From Thaumasiovibrio sp043421945 (GTDB lineage Bacteria > Pseudomonadota > Gammaproteobacteria > Enterobacterales > Vibrionaceae): a DNA stretch of 64,000 bases. Numbering within the stretch: the first letter of the stretch is position 1; each line of letters opens with the position of its first letter. Of this stretch, positions 46,381 through 55,870 are shown one piece after another. The notes under the pieces were generated by a model, which had not been told where the DNA came from, did not search any database, and worked only from the letters and a program-made list of their open reading frames with translations. The translations under genes and the position numbers were made by a program. Location of the stretch: contig JBHOGO010000002.1 in the NCBI GenBank assembly GCA_043421945.1, positions 62,001 to 126,000 on the forward strand, in the 5' to 3' direction.

Positions 46381-48372
46381 ATGACTCCGTTTCTTCCTAA
46401 CAAGTTTAAGCACAGCTTATCACTTCGCCTTTTAGGTTATATATTGCTATGTAGTAGTGCTTTAGCAGTACTCATTACGAGTGTTCAACTGTTCTGGGAT
46501 TACAGACAAGATGTTGGTGAGATCAAAGATAACATCCGCCAAATTGAGGTGAGTTTTGTCGAGTCTGTTGCGGTAAGTTTATGGAACCTCAACGAGAAAC
46601 AACTTGAGGCTCAGATCGATGGCATTATGAATTTGCCAAATCTTCAGCATGCCGTCGTAAAAGAAAAAATCGGAGACACGATTTCAACTATTGCTGAACA
46701 AGGAGAGTACAGAGATACCTACGAAATTAACCGCCAATTTGAACTAGTCAATAATCAAGAAGTGATCGGCTATCTCGAGGTTTCGGCATCACTGGAACGT
46801 GTATACCAGCGCCTTATCGAAAAGTCGGCGTTAATATTAGTCAGCCAGATCATTAAGACTATGCTGGTTTCGACCTTCATCCTCGCCATTATTTATTATA
46901 TGGTTATACGCCACCTAAACCGTATTTCAAATTACACCAAGCAGTTTGATCTTGATGGTTCTATGCCTCCCTTAGAACTGGAAGGACGAACTGAAAAAAC
47001 ACAGCCTAATGATGAGCTTGATAAACTCTGTGCCACCCTTAATCAAATGCAGAGAAAGATTAGTGCCGAATTCGCTGCTCGCCTTGAAATTAACGAAAAG
47101 TTAGAGAACGAAAGAGACTTCTCCTCTACAATTATCCATGCATCCAGTACCATTATCTGCTGCTTAAGCCCGGAATATAGAGTTCAAACCATTAATAAGT
47201 CGGGTATTGATACCATCGGATTAAGCGATAAAGATGCATTAGGGGTAAGTTGGCTAAGCCTTTTCGTCAAGCAAGAACAACACTATGAGTTTTCTGAAGT
47301 GCTCACTTCAAAACCATTCCATCAAGAATACGAAATCGAAATGCTGAATAGCGAAGGGAAAACAAGTACCTTAATTTGGCACTTTGTTCCATTCCATGAA
47401 GGCAATACGTTACGTTACATCATCGCCTTTGGTTATGACGTTTCTGCACTGAAATCAGTAGAGAGAGAGTTGATTCAGTTCAATGAAGCACTTGAAGAAA
47501 AAGTTGAAGATCGTACTGCTAGCCTAAACCAAAGTAATGCCGAATTAAGAGGGGCTTACGCTGAATTGAAACAAACTCAAAAATCATTACTTGAAGCAGA
47601 AAAAATGGCTTCATTGGGTAGCTTGGTCGCAGGGATATCACATGAAATAAACACACCCATAGGCATCAGTGTTACCTCCTCTTCATTTATGAAAGATGAA
47701 GCCACGAAATTACAGAACAGTGTCTCTGAAGGAAAAATTTCTCGTAATGCATTAATGACCATGATCGATAATATCAATAGCTCAGCTGATCTTGTTTTAG
47801 ATAGCTTAAAAAAGGCCTCTCAACTTATAGACAGCTTCAAACAGGTTGCTGTTAACCAAGGCAGTGAAAAGCGCATATCCTTTAATCTTGTCGACAATAT
47901 TCGTCAAGTCACCCACTCCCTTCAATACAAACTTGTTCAAGAAAGTGTTGATGTCGAGATTATCTGTGATGCAGGGTTAGTAATAGATAATTATCCAGGG
48001 CGTTTACAACAAGTGTTCACCAATCTACTGATGAATAGCCTCATACACGGTTTTCAAGATTGGCCTGGCGCCCATAACGTCGTTATTACCGTCACGAAAA
48101 TAGAGCACGAAAGCTCGCTAATGATAAAATATACCGATAATGGACGCGGTATCGATGACGAAATAAGTACACGTATCTTTGACCCATTTGTCACCAGTAA
48201 ACTCGGTCAAGGAGGGAGCGGGCTAGGTACTCATATTATCTACAACCTCGTCGTCCAATTGATGCAAGGGTCGATAGAATGTGAATCTGAGCCCGGTGAC
48301 GGTGCTACCTTCACAATAATCATCCCAATAGACACCCCCAACGAGGATATCGATAACATGCAGCAAGCCTAA
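46381..48372 (+). CDS. membrane sensor histidine kinase with PAS domain
   Basis: 663 residues from ATG 46381 with AAGGA upstream. A first membrane helix (about 15-35) and a second (about 150-170) flank a periplasmic sensor domain of about 110 residues. Then come a HAMP-like linker (about 190-230), a PAS domain (about 240-360), a coiled coil, the H-box GISHEINTP with His421, and an HATPase domain with the N-box LLMNSLIHGF and G-box GQGGSGLGTHII. No receiver domain and no adjacent response regulator gene are present, so it is an orphan kinase. An in-frame TTG at 46351 is the alternative start. The signal is unknown. Confidence 0.9.
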   Translation: MTPFLPNKFKHSLSLRLLGYILLCSSALAVLITSVQLFWDYRQDVGEIKDNIRQIEVSFVESVAVSLWNLNEKQLEAQIDGIMNLPNLQHAVVKEKIGDTISTIAEQGEYRDTYEINRQFELVNNQEVIGYLEVSASLERVYQRLIEKSALILVSQIIKTMLVSTFILAIIYYMVIRHLNRISNYTKQFDLDGSMPPLELEGRTEKTQPNDELDKLCATLNQMQRKISAEFAARLEINEKLENERDFSSTIIHASSTIICCLSPEYRVQTINKSGIDTIGLSDKDALGVSWLSLFVKQEQHYEFSEVLTSKPFHQEYEIEMLNSEGKTSTLIWHFVPFHEGNTLRYIIAFGYDVSALKSVERELIQFNEALEEKVEDRTASLNQSNAELRGAYAELKQTQKSLLEAEKMASLGSLVAGISHEINTPIGISVTSSSFMKDEATKLQNSVSEGKISRNALMTMIDNINSSADLVLDSLKKASQLIDSFKQVAVNQGSEKRISFNLVDNIRQVTHSLQYKLVQESVDVEIICDAGLVIDNYPGRLQQVFTNLLMNSLIHGFQDWPGAHNVVITVTKIEHESSLMIKYTDNGRGIDDEISTRIFDPFVTSKLGQGGSGLGTHIIYNLVVQLMQGSIECESEPGDGATFTIIIPIDTPNEDIDNMQQA

Positions 48373-48467
48373 ATTCTCGTTTCTGGGCTCGCTGCATTTG
48401 AATGTTCTGTACCAGTAGAAAAATACAGAGAGCAAATGTTCAGGAAGCCATCACCCCCTATTATCGG

Positions 48468-49421
48468 CTACGCACTTAGTCCTGTTTGCTCTGCGACCCG
48501 CTTTATCTGTTTAGACAGGTTGTCAGCCACATACTGCAACATATGTGTTTCTTCGGCATTGAAAGGATGGATTAATATAGATTCAGCACCTTTAGCACTG
48601 ACAACGGTAGGCAAGCTCAATACGACATCTGATAAACCGTATTCCCCGCGAACAAGAGTACCAATCGGTAATACGGAACGTTCATCAATGGCAATCGCTT
48701 GAATTATTCGAAATACACTGGCGGCAATGCCATGAGTGGTGTTCATTTTGCGATTAAATATTTCATAACCTGCCTGCTTAACTGCTTCAAGCAATTCATC
48801 AGCGTCGATACGCGGCTGATTATTAGTATCACAGTAATAATCCGCTGGTTGTCCAGCAATGCTTATCAAGCTTTTCGGTGTAAAACAGTGGCTGCCATGC
48901 TCACCGAGTACATAGCCAAACACATTCTTCGGATCGAGATTAACGCGTTTCGCCACAATCGTCATCAAGCGAGCTGTATCCACTAAGCACCCACTACTGA
49001 TCACCCGACTCGAATCAAACCCTGTGTTAGCAACGATAAAATAGGTAACGATATCGCAAGGGTTAGACACCACGATCAAAATAGCATTGGGGGCGACTTT
49101 CTCAATATTTTTAGCAATATCGACACCTATCCGGCTATTGATTTCAGCTAAATCTAGTCGACTTTGCCCCTTCTTTATCTGAGCGCCTGCAGTAATAACA
49201 ACAATGTCGGCATCCGCCAATGCGCTGTATTCATCCGTTGCTTTCAATGCTGTATTCTTTGAAAATGTGAGCGCGGATGTATGGCTAAAGTCGAGAATCT
49301 CCCCTTCAGCCCGTGATAGGTTCGTGTCCATCAAAACAAGCTCGCTAACACTACCCAAAGAAAGTAAGTAGTTACATATCCCTACACCAACTGCACCTGC
49401 GCCAATTACACCAATCTTCAT
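48468..49421 (-). CDS. L-lactate dehydrogenase-like NAD-dependent 2-hydroxyacid dehydrogenase
   Basis: 317 residues of the lactate/malate dehydrogenase family. The NAD fold has GAGAVG (7-12). The SNPCD loop, DTAR (148-151, with active-site Asp and Arg) and GEHGSH (catalytic His175) are intact. In the substrate-specificity loop AGAQIKKGQSR, the position that is Gln102 in lactate and Arg102 in malate dehydrogenases is Ile82. This suggests a bulkier or hydrophobic substrate, such as a branched-chain 2-ketoacid. It is usually labelled L-LDH, but true lactate activity should not be assumed. It is convergent with the sensor kinase. Confidence 0.87.
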   Translation of the reverse strand: MKIGVIGAGAVGVGICNYLLSLGSVSELVLMDTNLSRAEGEILDFSHTSALTFSKNTALKATDEYSALADADIVVITAGAQIKKGQSRLDLAEINSRIGVDIAKNIEKVAPNAILIVVSNPCDIVTYFIVANTGFDSSRVISSGCLVDTARLMTIVAKRVNLDPKNVFGYVLGEHGSHCFTPKSLISIAGQPADYYCDTNNQPRIDADELLEAVKQAGYEIFNRKMNTTHGIAASVFRIIQAIAIDERSVLPIGTLVRGEYGLSDVVLSLPTVVSAKGAESILIHPFNAEETHMLQYVADNLSKQIKRVAEQTGLSA

Positions 49422-49739
49422 TACTTCATTCCTTGAACCTGTTGATATTCAGCCCTATTCGAGCAGAGTAAAAAACCAACTAACTGTGATGCTTTCAGTG
49501 TATAAGTCTAACCAACCGCGAATAAAACGCAATAAAATCACAGTGTGAAGATAATCACACAAGCCAGACAGACAGACAGACACAATAGAGATTTGAAAGC
49601 TGAAGAGCGGGTACCATCGACCAATCATCAGAGTGATGTATATGTACCTACCCATTTATCCGGCACACCAATTTCTCTATTTTTAAAAATGTGTTTAGAA
49701 GGTCATTCCCTAAAGAAGTGGTGCTAAAAACTCATGTAA
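49422..49739. other. intergenic region with short GACA repeat
   Basis: About 320 bp. CAGACAGACAGACAGACA at 49564-49581 is a four-base tandem repeat. No gene is seen. It contains the LDH promoter side and the 3' end of the beta-barrel operon; no clean terminator was found. Confidence 0.35.
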
Positions 49740-50987
49740 CTAAAAGTTCCATTTGAGCTGGCCAAAAAAAGTAGTATTAGGATTTTGACCAAAAGTGGCA
49801 TGATGATCGCCATCAAAACGTTGCACAACAGCCACGGCGATTAAATTATCAGATAACGAGTAATTGCCATTTAACCCAAAATACCAAGACCCATCATCAT
49901 AATAAGTCAACGATGAGGTCAAGCGACTTAAATCCGTTAAATCAAAGCCGACGTCGACATAAGCGGTATAGCGAGTAAAACTCAACGTACGAGCTGTTAA
50001 GGGAAGGCTCAATTGGTGTAACGCTGAATCACTTGCTTCTGGTTCAGAGATAAAAAGCATTGCTGCACGCGACATCCATTGACGACGCCCACCAAAGCTA
50101 TAATCAAGTTCTAGTGTCCCGGCCAATGATGGGCGCAGTTGTTGGTTTTCCCACGTAGATTCCTGAGGGTCAAAGTAGCTCACTTCCCCTCGGAAGCCTG
50201 CCCCTCGAAGATCGCCAGCGAATCCTGCACCATAAACGTTATCTAGCCCTGACTTACCAATGATTAACTGCCAATCCCAGCCTTCTCGGTTAGCCAAGTA
50301 TCGTCCTGCATAACTATCCAGTTCACTGTCAGTATTTGGGCTGTAAACGACATCAAATCCACTAGCAAAGTCGAGTTTTTTTGATACCAGCAGTGCATCG
50401 CTACCGGCGCGCTCTTCGTAATCAAAATCGTAGATAGAGTAAGCATTAAAAATATCGTTTGGGTTCCACAGTGTTGCCATTGCCCAATTGACGCGAAACC
50501 TGCCAACTCGTGCCAACCACTCATCTTGTTGCCAATGGACATAAGCGCGATCGAATTGGCTATTCATAAACCACTCGTCTTGATCAATAACATTTGAGGA
50601 AAGATCAAAATAGCCATTATCTTGTGCGACCTGTGCTGAATACCCCGATAATTTAGCACTGTCTCCCCAAAAGAGTCGATTGCGCATCCCAAGGTTAATG
50701 CGCCACTGTTCATTCATTCGATATTCAGCATTAAGTCGTTGATGGATGAGATGGTCTTGCTGATTTTGTGCTGTCATCACAGGTGTATTATCAGCATACG
50801 CTGAAGTAAACATATACTTAATGTAGCCATCTATGCTCCATGCCTTCTCTGGTGTTAATCCAGGAATCGCTGCAAAACTAAAGGGGCTATAACAAACACA
50901 AGTCATCAATACGAACGTCATCAGCAAGCTGAAATGGCTAAATTTATTGCTCTTAAAAGTCGCACTGCTGATACATCGAGTGTTCAC
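49740..50987 (-). CDS. outer-membrane beta-barrel protein of the Lol-like ABC operon
   Basis: 415 residues from a GTG that overlaps the ATPase stop (GTGA). The N-terminal signal is long, with a hydrophobic core near 20-38 and likely cleavage after FSFA. The remainder alternates short polar/aromatic strands (RINLGMRNRLFWG, WLARVGRFRVNWA, SYFGL-like) and ends LKWNF, the C-terminal Phe recognised by BAM. The style recalls DUF1302-like barrels, but I cannot assign a family firmly. Position as the last gene of an ABC operon suggests it is the outer-membrane receiver or exit of the system. Confidence 0.8.
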   Translation of the reverse strand: MNTRCISSATFKSNKFSHFSLLMTFVLMTCVCYSPFSFAAIPGLTPEKAWSIDGYIKYMFTSAYADNTPVMTAQNQQDHLIHQRLNAEYRMNEQWRINLGMRNRLFWGDSAKLSGYSAQVAQDNGYFDLSSNVIDQDEWFMNSQFDRAYVHWQQDEWLARVGRFRVNWAMATLWNPNDIFNAYSIYDFDYEERAGSDALLVSKKLDFASGFDVVYSPNTDSELDSYAGRYLANREGWDWQLIIGKSGLDNVYGAGFAGDLRGAGFRGEVSYFDPQESTWENQQLRPSLAGTLELDYSFGGRRQWMSRAAMLFISEPEASDSALHQLSLPLTARTLSFTRYTAYVDVGFDLTDLSRLTSSLTYYDDGSWYFGLNGNYSLSDNLIAVAVVQRFDGDHHATFGQNPNTTFFGQLKWNF

Positions 50988-51667
50988 TGACGACGATCCT
51001 CTTTTAATTCACCGTCTTCAAACACAATGACACGCTTCGCTCGTTTTATCACACGGGGATCGTGTGTTGAGAAGATAAACGTCGCTTTTTCTTGTTCATT
51101 CAAACTCTGCATAATGTCCAACAACTCTGCGGTGCTCTTTGCATCTAAGTTTGCTGTTGGTTCGTCTGCCATAACAAATTGTGGCCTTGAAGCAAGCGCT
51201 CTTGCAACGGCAACACGTTGTTGCTGACCACCCGACAAATTCGATGGCCGCTTATGCATCTGCTCCTCTAACCCCACTTGCTTCAGCAGTGCAGTTGCAC
51301 GTTCACGGCATTCAGTTTCCGAGTGCCCCTGCAATTGCATTACAAATTCAACATTTTCAATTGCAGTTAATACAGGGAGTAAACTGTAGTCTTGAAAGAT
51401 GAAGCCTATGTTGTCTCGGCGATAGGCAATTAAAGACTTATCATTGAGGTCGGTTACCACTGTACCATCAATCATGACGCTGCCTGAGGTTGGTGCATCA
51501 ATACCACCAAGCATGTTTAATAACGTTGTTTTACCAGAGCCTGAAGGGCCCATTACCGCGATGAATTCACCCTGCTCAATGGTAAGATCCAACGCTTTCA
51601 CCGCTTCAACAGGATAGTCAGAACCCTCGTTATACGTTTTGCGAAGTTGTGTAATTTGAATTGCCAT
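50984..51667 (-). CDS. LolD/MacB-type ABC ATPase
   Basis: 227 residues with Walker A GPSGSGKTT, signature LSGGQQQRVAVARAL, Walker B FVMADEPTANLD and the H-loop STHD. The sequence type is that of ATPases driving MacB/LolCDE mechanotransmission complexes rather than importers. Its start overlaps the stop of the upstream permease by one base and its stop overlaps the barrel start, so the three genes are translationally coupled. Confidence 0.92.
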   Translation of the reverse strand: MAIQITQLRKTYNEGSDYPVEAVKALDLTIEQGEFIAVMGPSGSGKTTLLNMLGGIDAPTSGSVMIDGTVVTDLNDKSLIAYRRDNIGFIFQDYSLLPVLTAIENVEFVMQLQGHSETECRERATALLKQVGLEEQMHKRPSNLSGGQQQRVAVARALASRPQFVMADEPTANLDAKSTAELLDIMQSLNEQEKATFIFSTHDPRVIKRAKRVIVFEDGELKEDRRQ

Positions 51668-52995
51668 TAATGCTTCTCCGCCATAGCGTCAACCGGACGC
51701 TGTTTAAGTACTTGCCTTGCCGGATAAATCGCCGCAATCATTGCTGCAACAACGACACTGATGGTAACTATGAGATAGTCATTAACAGTAACGACAGGAA
51801 ATATCGTGGTATCAACCCCATAAGCCCCTAGCCCTTCAGCCATATGACCAAGCGGTAAACCAACATGATTGAGAAAAGTGATGATCAATGCACTAACCGC
51901 TAACCCCGCTAACACACCGACAGCGCCCAGCAAAGTCGTTTCCAGAACGATCAATACAAATATCTTATTCTTTGCCATCCCTACTGCCATTAACACACCG
52001 AATTCTCTGGTTCGCTCAAAGACTGACATCAACATAATATTAATAATCCCAAACGACATCGCGACGACAAAGATACCAGCCATCACACCCATGCTAACGC
52101 CCATTTGAGAAAGGATAGAGGCCAGTAACGGTTGAATTTCCGACCAAGTCCGAAACAATATTGGCTTATCATCACCGACCTGTTCTTGTACTTTTTGTTC
52201 TAGGTCCGTTCTAAGGCTGTCGACATCGACGCCCTCTTTCGCTAATACTGCTATTTCATGCATGATAAAATTTGCAGCCGAATGGTCCATGTTCATAACT
52301 GTAGCTGTAGATGTAGCTGTAGCTGTAGCTGTAGCTGTAGCTGTAGCTGTAGAGAAAGTATCAAGTCCAGAAAGAGTAAACAAATCATGATGACGCACAA
52401 ATATTTGCCCTTCATCAAAACCTGTTGAGGGTGTTTTATAAAAGCCCGCAACACGGAAAGCAGCTCCAGACACATTATCTAAGGCATCGCTAAACGTTAA
52501 CACTACCTTCGATCCTAAGCGTAGCTTTAGACGTGAAGCTAACTTGGTAGAAACAACGACAGGGTTTCGTCCTTCTTCCGGTAGCCAAGTCCCTTCGACC
52601 ATACTGGTTTCTATCGGGATAACTTGGCTTTCTTTCTCAGGATCAACACCATTGATCCTAACTCCTCGCGAGCTTCTTGCTGATGCCATGATTCCATTGA
52701 CAAGAAGCCTCGGTGACCATGCTTTAACCCGTGCATCGCTGCTGATGACTTCAATCAATGTGGCCGTATCGGGGATCACGGTGTGTATATTTGAGTCATT
52801 AATATAATCCGTGTGGTGAACCTGCAAGTGGCTGGTTTGATAAGCTATGGCATTATCTACCATGTTGTAAAGCATGCCTTTCATAAAGCCAATCATGACC
52901 ATGACACCAACTAACCCGAAGATCATCGCACCAAGCATAATGGCGGTACGTAATTTATTACGCCATAAATTACGCCAAGCTAATTTAATTAGCAT
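51667..52995 (-). CDS. FtsX/LolCE-type ABC permease 2 with Thr-Ala repeat
   Basis: 442 residues. One N-terminal membrane helix (about 18-42), a large periplasmic domain (about 45-310), then three helices in the C-terminal FtsX domain (MSVFERTREFGVLMAVGM coupling motif). It opens MLIKLAWRNLWRNKLRT, almost the same as permease 1. Within the periplasmic domain at about 215-233 lies a low-complexity (Thr-Ala)n stretch encoded by a hexanucleotide repeat. It overlaps permease 1 by 11 bp. Confidence 0.9.
   Translation of the reverse strand: MLIKLAWRNLWRNKLRTAIMLGAMIFGLVGVMVMIGFMKGMLYNMVDNAIAYQTSHLQVHHTDYINDSNIHTVIPDTATLIEVISSDARVKAWSPRLLVNGIMASARSSRGVRINGVDPEKESQVIPIETSMVEGTWLPEEGRNPVVVSTKLASRLKLRLGSKVVLTFSDALDNVSGAAFRVAGFYKTPSTGFDEGQIFVRHHDLFTLSGLDTFSTATATATATATATSTATVMNMDHSAANFIMHEIAVLAKEGVDVDSLRTDLEQKVQEQVGDDKPILFRTWSEIQPLLASILSQMGVSMGVMAGIFVVAMSFGIINIMLMSVFERTREFGVLMAVGMAKNKIFVLIVLETTLLGAVGVLAGLAVSALIITFLNHVGLPLGHMAEGLGAYGVDTTIFPVVTVNDYLIVTISVVVAAMIAAIYPARQVLKQRPVDAMAEKH
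52298..52352. repeat. hexanucleotide microsatellite (GCTGTA)n inside permease 2
   Basis: About nine 6-bp units, one with a single-base variant (GATGTA). Each unit encodes one Thr-Ala pair, so slippage changes the linker length without breaking the frame. It lies in the middle of the periplasmic domain coding region. Confidence 0.93.
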
Positions 52996-54235
52996 GCATG
53001 CCTCCTTTTAGTCCGCTGACAACATCTAAGTGATAAACCCGCCACATAGGGTAAAGAAGACAGATGAGAACAAGCCCCAATACAATATTGATTTGCTCGA
53101 AAAACAGCGCTAACGAAAGCCCCACTGGCAGTATTGGCTCCCACCCCATTTCAATCATCATTTCGGCATACTCACCCGATAACTCGATAGGATTAAAGAA
53201 AAACCAACCTAAAATCGGTAGTGCGGCCACGACTCCAACAGTGACGCCTAGCAACGCAATAAACACAGATTCTGTCGCGATGAGTTGTAGTAACTTCCGT
53301 CTAACCATGCCCGTTGCTAACATGACCGCAAATTCCCTTTGTCTCTCAAGAGTCATCATAATCAGGGTGGCAAATAACCCAAAGCCAACAATGCCGTATA
53401 GCAAGTACATCAAAAACGCATTGCTCACTTCATCCATTGCCATTTGTTGAGAAAGTTCTGGTGACAAACTCCGCCAACCACGCACCCGAACACCTTCAGG
53501 GACAATATTGAGCTCACTATACGTTTCAGTAAGCTGTCTCACGGTGTCATCAACGTGATGGATATCATCAATATGAAGTAACCAAGCAGTGACTTGTTCT
53601 TCGGTACTGTATAGTTGCTGAGCTTCACGTAAGGGTAAATATACAAGTTGCTGATCAAGCTGTGGAACAGGAAATTTAACAATGCCTTTAATACGATAAA
53701 GACCTGCTGCAGTTTGGCCTCGGTATCCTTGACCATACAGAATTAGCTCATCGCCAAGCGTCAAATCAAAATAATCCGCGACCCCTTCACCAATCACCAC
53801 ATTTTCTTTATCGTTAGAATCGATAAACGTGCCAGAGATTAGACGCTCTTCAATACCTGAATAATCGTTTTCCAACTCAGGTTCAATGCCTACAACCATG
53901 ACACCTTTAGAGCGCTCCTCTGCCGCTGCCAATGCAAAAGACTCTATACGCGGTAAGGTATATGACACCCCATCTATATTTTGTGCTGCTGCAATGAACG
54001 AATCAGCTCCAGGCAGTAAATCATCAATACTGTTCGTGTCTTCATATTCAGGGTGTTGAAGTTGTATTAGACCAGTAAAGAAGCGTGCAGAGTTTTCAAT
54101 GTTTGCTTCATAGGTGCCGACTTGGATAGCACGCATTACCAACATAAGCAGTAATGTCGTTGCGATTGAACCTGCCGTTAATAACGTCCGCCGTTTTTGA
54201 CGCCATAAATTACGCCAAGCTAACTTTAGTAACAT
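52985..54235 (-). CDS. FtsX/LolCE-type ABC permease 1
   Basis: 416 residues. The N-terminal motif MLLKLAWRNLWRQKRRT and first helix, a periplasmic domain (about 45-270), and three C-terminal helices with TLERQREFAVMLATGMVRRK follow the LolC/LolE/MacB topology. With permease 2 it forms a heterodimer over the ATPase. In LolCDE such a pair extracts lipoproteins from the inner membrane and passes them to LolA; here a LolA-like gene lies directly upstream. Confidence 0.9.
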   Translation of the reverse strand: MLLKLAWRNLWRQKRRTLLTAGSIATTLLLMLVMRAIQVGTYEANIENSARFFTGLIQLQHPEYEDTNSIDDLLPGADSFIAAAQNIDGVSYTLPRIESFALAAAEERSKGVMVVGIEPELENDYSGIEERLISGTFIDSNDKENVVIGEGVADYFDLTLGDELILYGQGYRGQTAAGLYRIKGIVKFPVPQLDQQLVYLPLREAQQLYSTEEQVTAWLLHIDDIHHVDDTVRQLTETYSELNIVPEGVRVRGWRSLSPELSQQMAMDEVSNAFLMYLLYGIVGFGLFATLIMMTLERQREFAVMLATGMVRRKLLQLIATESVFIALLGVTVGVVAALPILGWFFFNPIELSGEYAEMMIEMGWEPILPVGLSLALFFEQINIVLGLVLICLLYPMWRVYHLDVVSGLKGGMHAN

Positions 54236-54322
54236 ATTTATTGTTTACTCATAAGATGGATACATCGAGCTAAATGCCAATTTTCTTCACACTGTGGCAT
54301 GCCACTCTTCGCGTGTAGATGA

Positions 54323-55129
54323 CTAGTCCCGAAGCGCTTTCATCTGCTGTTGAGAAAAAAAGCCATCACCAATGTCAAAGTCAAACTGCGCTGAATGAGT
54401 AAGCATTTCGGTCTTATGATCAGGATTATCAGCTGGAACCATTTCCATACGAGTCGCTAGCTGACGGCCACCAATCTCTCGAACGTCATAGGTATACATC
54501 GTGTTAACAAGGTCTTCAAATTCATCATAAAACTCGACTTTACGCTGTAGATAGGTCGAACTAGATATCCATAATCGCACCCTTGACCACACCACAGGCG
54601 CATCCAGTTTTGCCAATGCATCAATGATGAAGCTAGGATCCCCATCAAACACCTCCTCATCGACAAGCTGATGTGTATAATCAACAACAATAGATGATTG
54701 ATTGATTAAGTCATCATTGGTGAAATCTGAGCCCATCCACGATTGACTCAACATAGAAGGCGCTATTTTGACAACTCGTTCAATATTTGGCAGCCAATTC
54801 CACATTTCTTGGTAGCGCTTTAAAGATGCATGCCCCTTATCTTTAGCCGGTGCGGTAATAAGAACGAGTGACAAATCTTGACCCTTTGTCCAACTTTTCA
54901 TGCTCATTGAACGCGTCCAAGTTGGGCGGATAATATTCATCGTTGATTCGGTATAACTCGAGTCACCACGCATCTGTTCATCAGAGCGCTCTACGATTTC
55001 TAATGCTGACAGCTCTGTTGCGCTAGCTTTCTCAGTAGAGGCCCCCATTACCAGCCAAAACGCTGAGAACATCACAACGGTTTTTGCCATAAAACCAGAA
55101 CGTAAATACTCAATCACCCTATCTATCAT
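54323..55129 (-). CDS. LolA-like outer-membrane lipoprotein-sorting protein
   Basis: 268 residues. A hydrophobic signal segment (about 15-35, ending ASTEKASA) precedes a LolA/LppX-type half-barrel fold as in the lipoprotein-sorting family: ERSDEQMRGDSSYTESTMNIIRP, WTKGQDLSLVLITAPAKDKG, VEFYDEFEDLVNTMYTYDV, where only short pieces are quoted from each strand. It is most likely a periplasmic carrier with a hydrophobic cavity. It is distinct from housekeeping LolA, which has a different length and context. It lies 36 bp after the TetR gene and 87 bp before permease 1. Confidence 0.85.
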   Translation of the reverse strand: MIDRVIEYLRSGFMAKTVVMFSAFWLVMGASTEKASATELSALEIVERSDEQMRGDSSYTESTMNIIRPTWTRSMSMKSWTKGQDLSLVLITAPAKDKGHASLKRYQEMWNWLPNIERVVKIAPSMLSQSWMGSDFTNDDLINQSSIVVDYTHQLVDEEVFDGDPSFIIDALAKLDAPVVWSRVRLWISSSTYLQRKVEFYDEFEDLVNTMYTYDVREIGGRQLATRMEMVPADNPDHKTEMLTHSAQFDFDIGDGFFSQQQMKALRD

Positions 55130-55165
55130 TATTTCCTCCTGCTCGGATCGACAAGCAAATGTCTA

Positions 55166-55855
55166 TTATTCAAACCACGCATTGAGCTGGTCTATATCTG
55201 TCATTGGTAAACTGCCCTCTGGCGCCCCGAGCACACGCTCCATTGCTGTTTGCACACTTATCAACTTGTTCTTTGCAAGCGTAACAACGTCCTCATAATC
55301 CTCTTTAAAGCAGAGGTAATGTAAGAAATCATCATGAAACGCATTCATCATGGCGATCAAAATCCGAGCTGTATCAGCAGAATAATCCACATTAAAAACC
55401 TGTTCTTGAACACCTTTATTAATGATTGTTTCAAGAAAAGGGGCGAATGCATCTCCACTCTGTTTGATTAATTTTTTTGCAAGTAAAGCATTCTCTTCTT
55501 TTTGCATAACTTGTGCGAACATCATCATGCTTTGTTTCTCTGAAAGCTCGTACTTATTAGTTGCACTAAGCATGGTGTGCCAGATCTCCAAAGCGCTAAG
55601 CGCATCATCATTTACCACTGGCGCAGCAATACATTCAAATTCTTCAACCATAGAATCAACCATGGCTTCTAACACGGCTTGTTTACTTTCGAAGTGATGG
55701 TAGAAAGCACCTTTTGATACTCCTACGGCGGCGATAATATCGTTGACGGAGGTCACCGTATAACCTTTCTTAAAAAACAGTGTTTTAGCAGCACGAATAA
55801 ACTCATTCCTACGTATTTCTGATGGTTTAATCGTTCGAGATTTGTCTATTGCCAT
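55166..55855 (-). CDS. TetR-family regulator of the Lol-like operon
   Basis: 229 residues from ATG 55855. The N-terminal helix-turn-helix reads FIRAAKTLFFKKGY, TSVNDIIAAVGVSKGAFYHHF, typical of TetR. The C-terminal ligand domain is long and mostly helical. It is the first gene of the operon, and a 13-bp palindrome sits 16 bp upstream, so it very likely represses its own transcription and that of the five transport genes. The ligand is unknown; the cargo of the system is a natural guess. Confidence 0.92.
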   Translation of the reverse strand: MAIDKSRTIKPSEIRRNEFIRAAKTLFFKKGYTVTSVNDIIAAVGVSKGAFYHHFESKQAVLEAMVDSMVEEFECIAAPVVNDDALSALEIWHTMLSATNKYELSEKQSMMMFAQVMQKEENALLAKKLIKQSGDAFAPFLETIINKGVQEQVFNVDYSADTARILIAMMNAFHDDFLHYLCFKEDYEDVVTLAKNKLISVQTAMERVLGAPEGSLPMTDIDQLNAWFE

Positions 55856-55870
55856 GAGGCCCCAATGCAA

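Noticed and set aside
49564..49584. GACA tetranucleotide repeat as a phase-variation tract
   Set aside because: Only about four copies and not inside or next to a start codon, so unlikely to matter.
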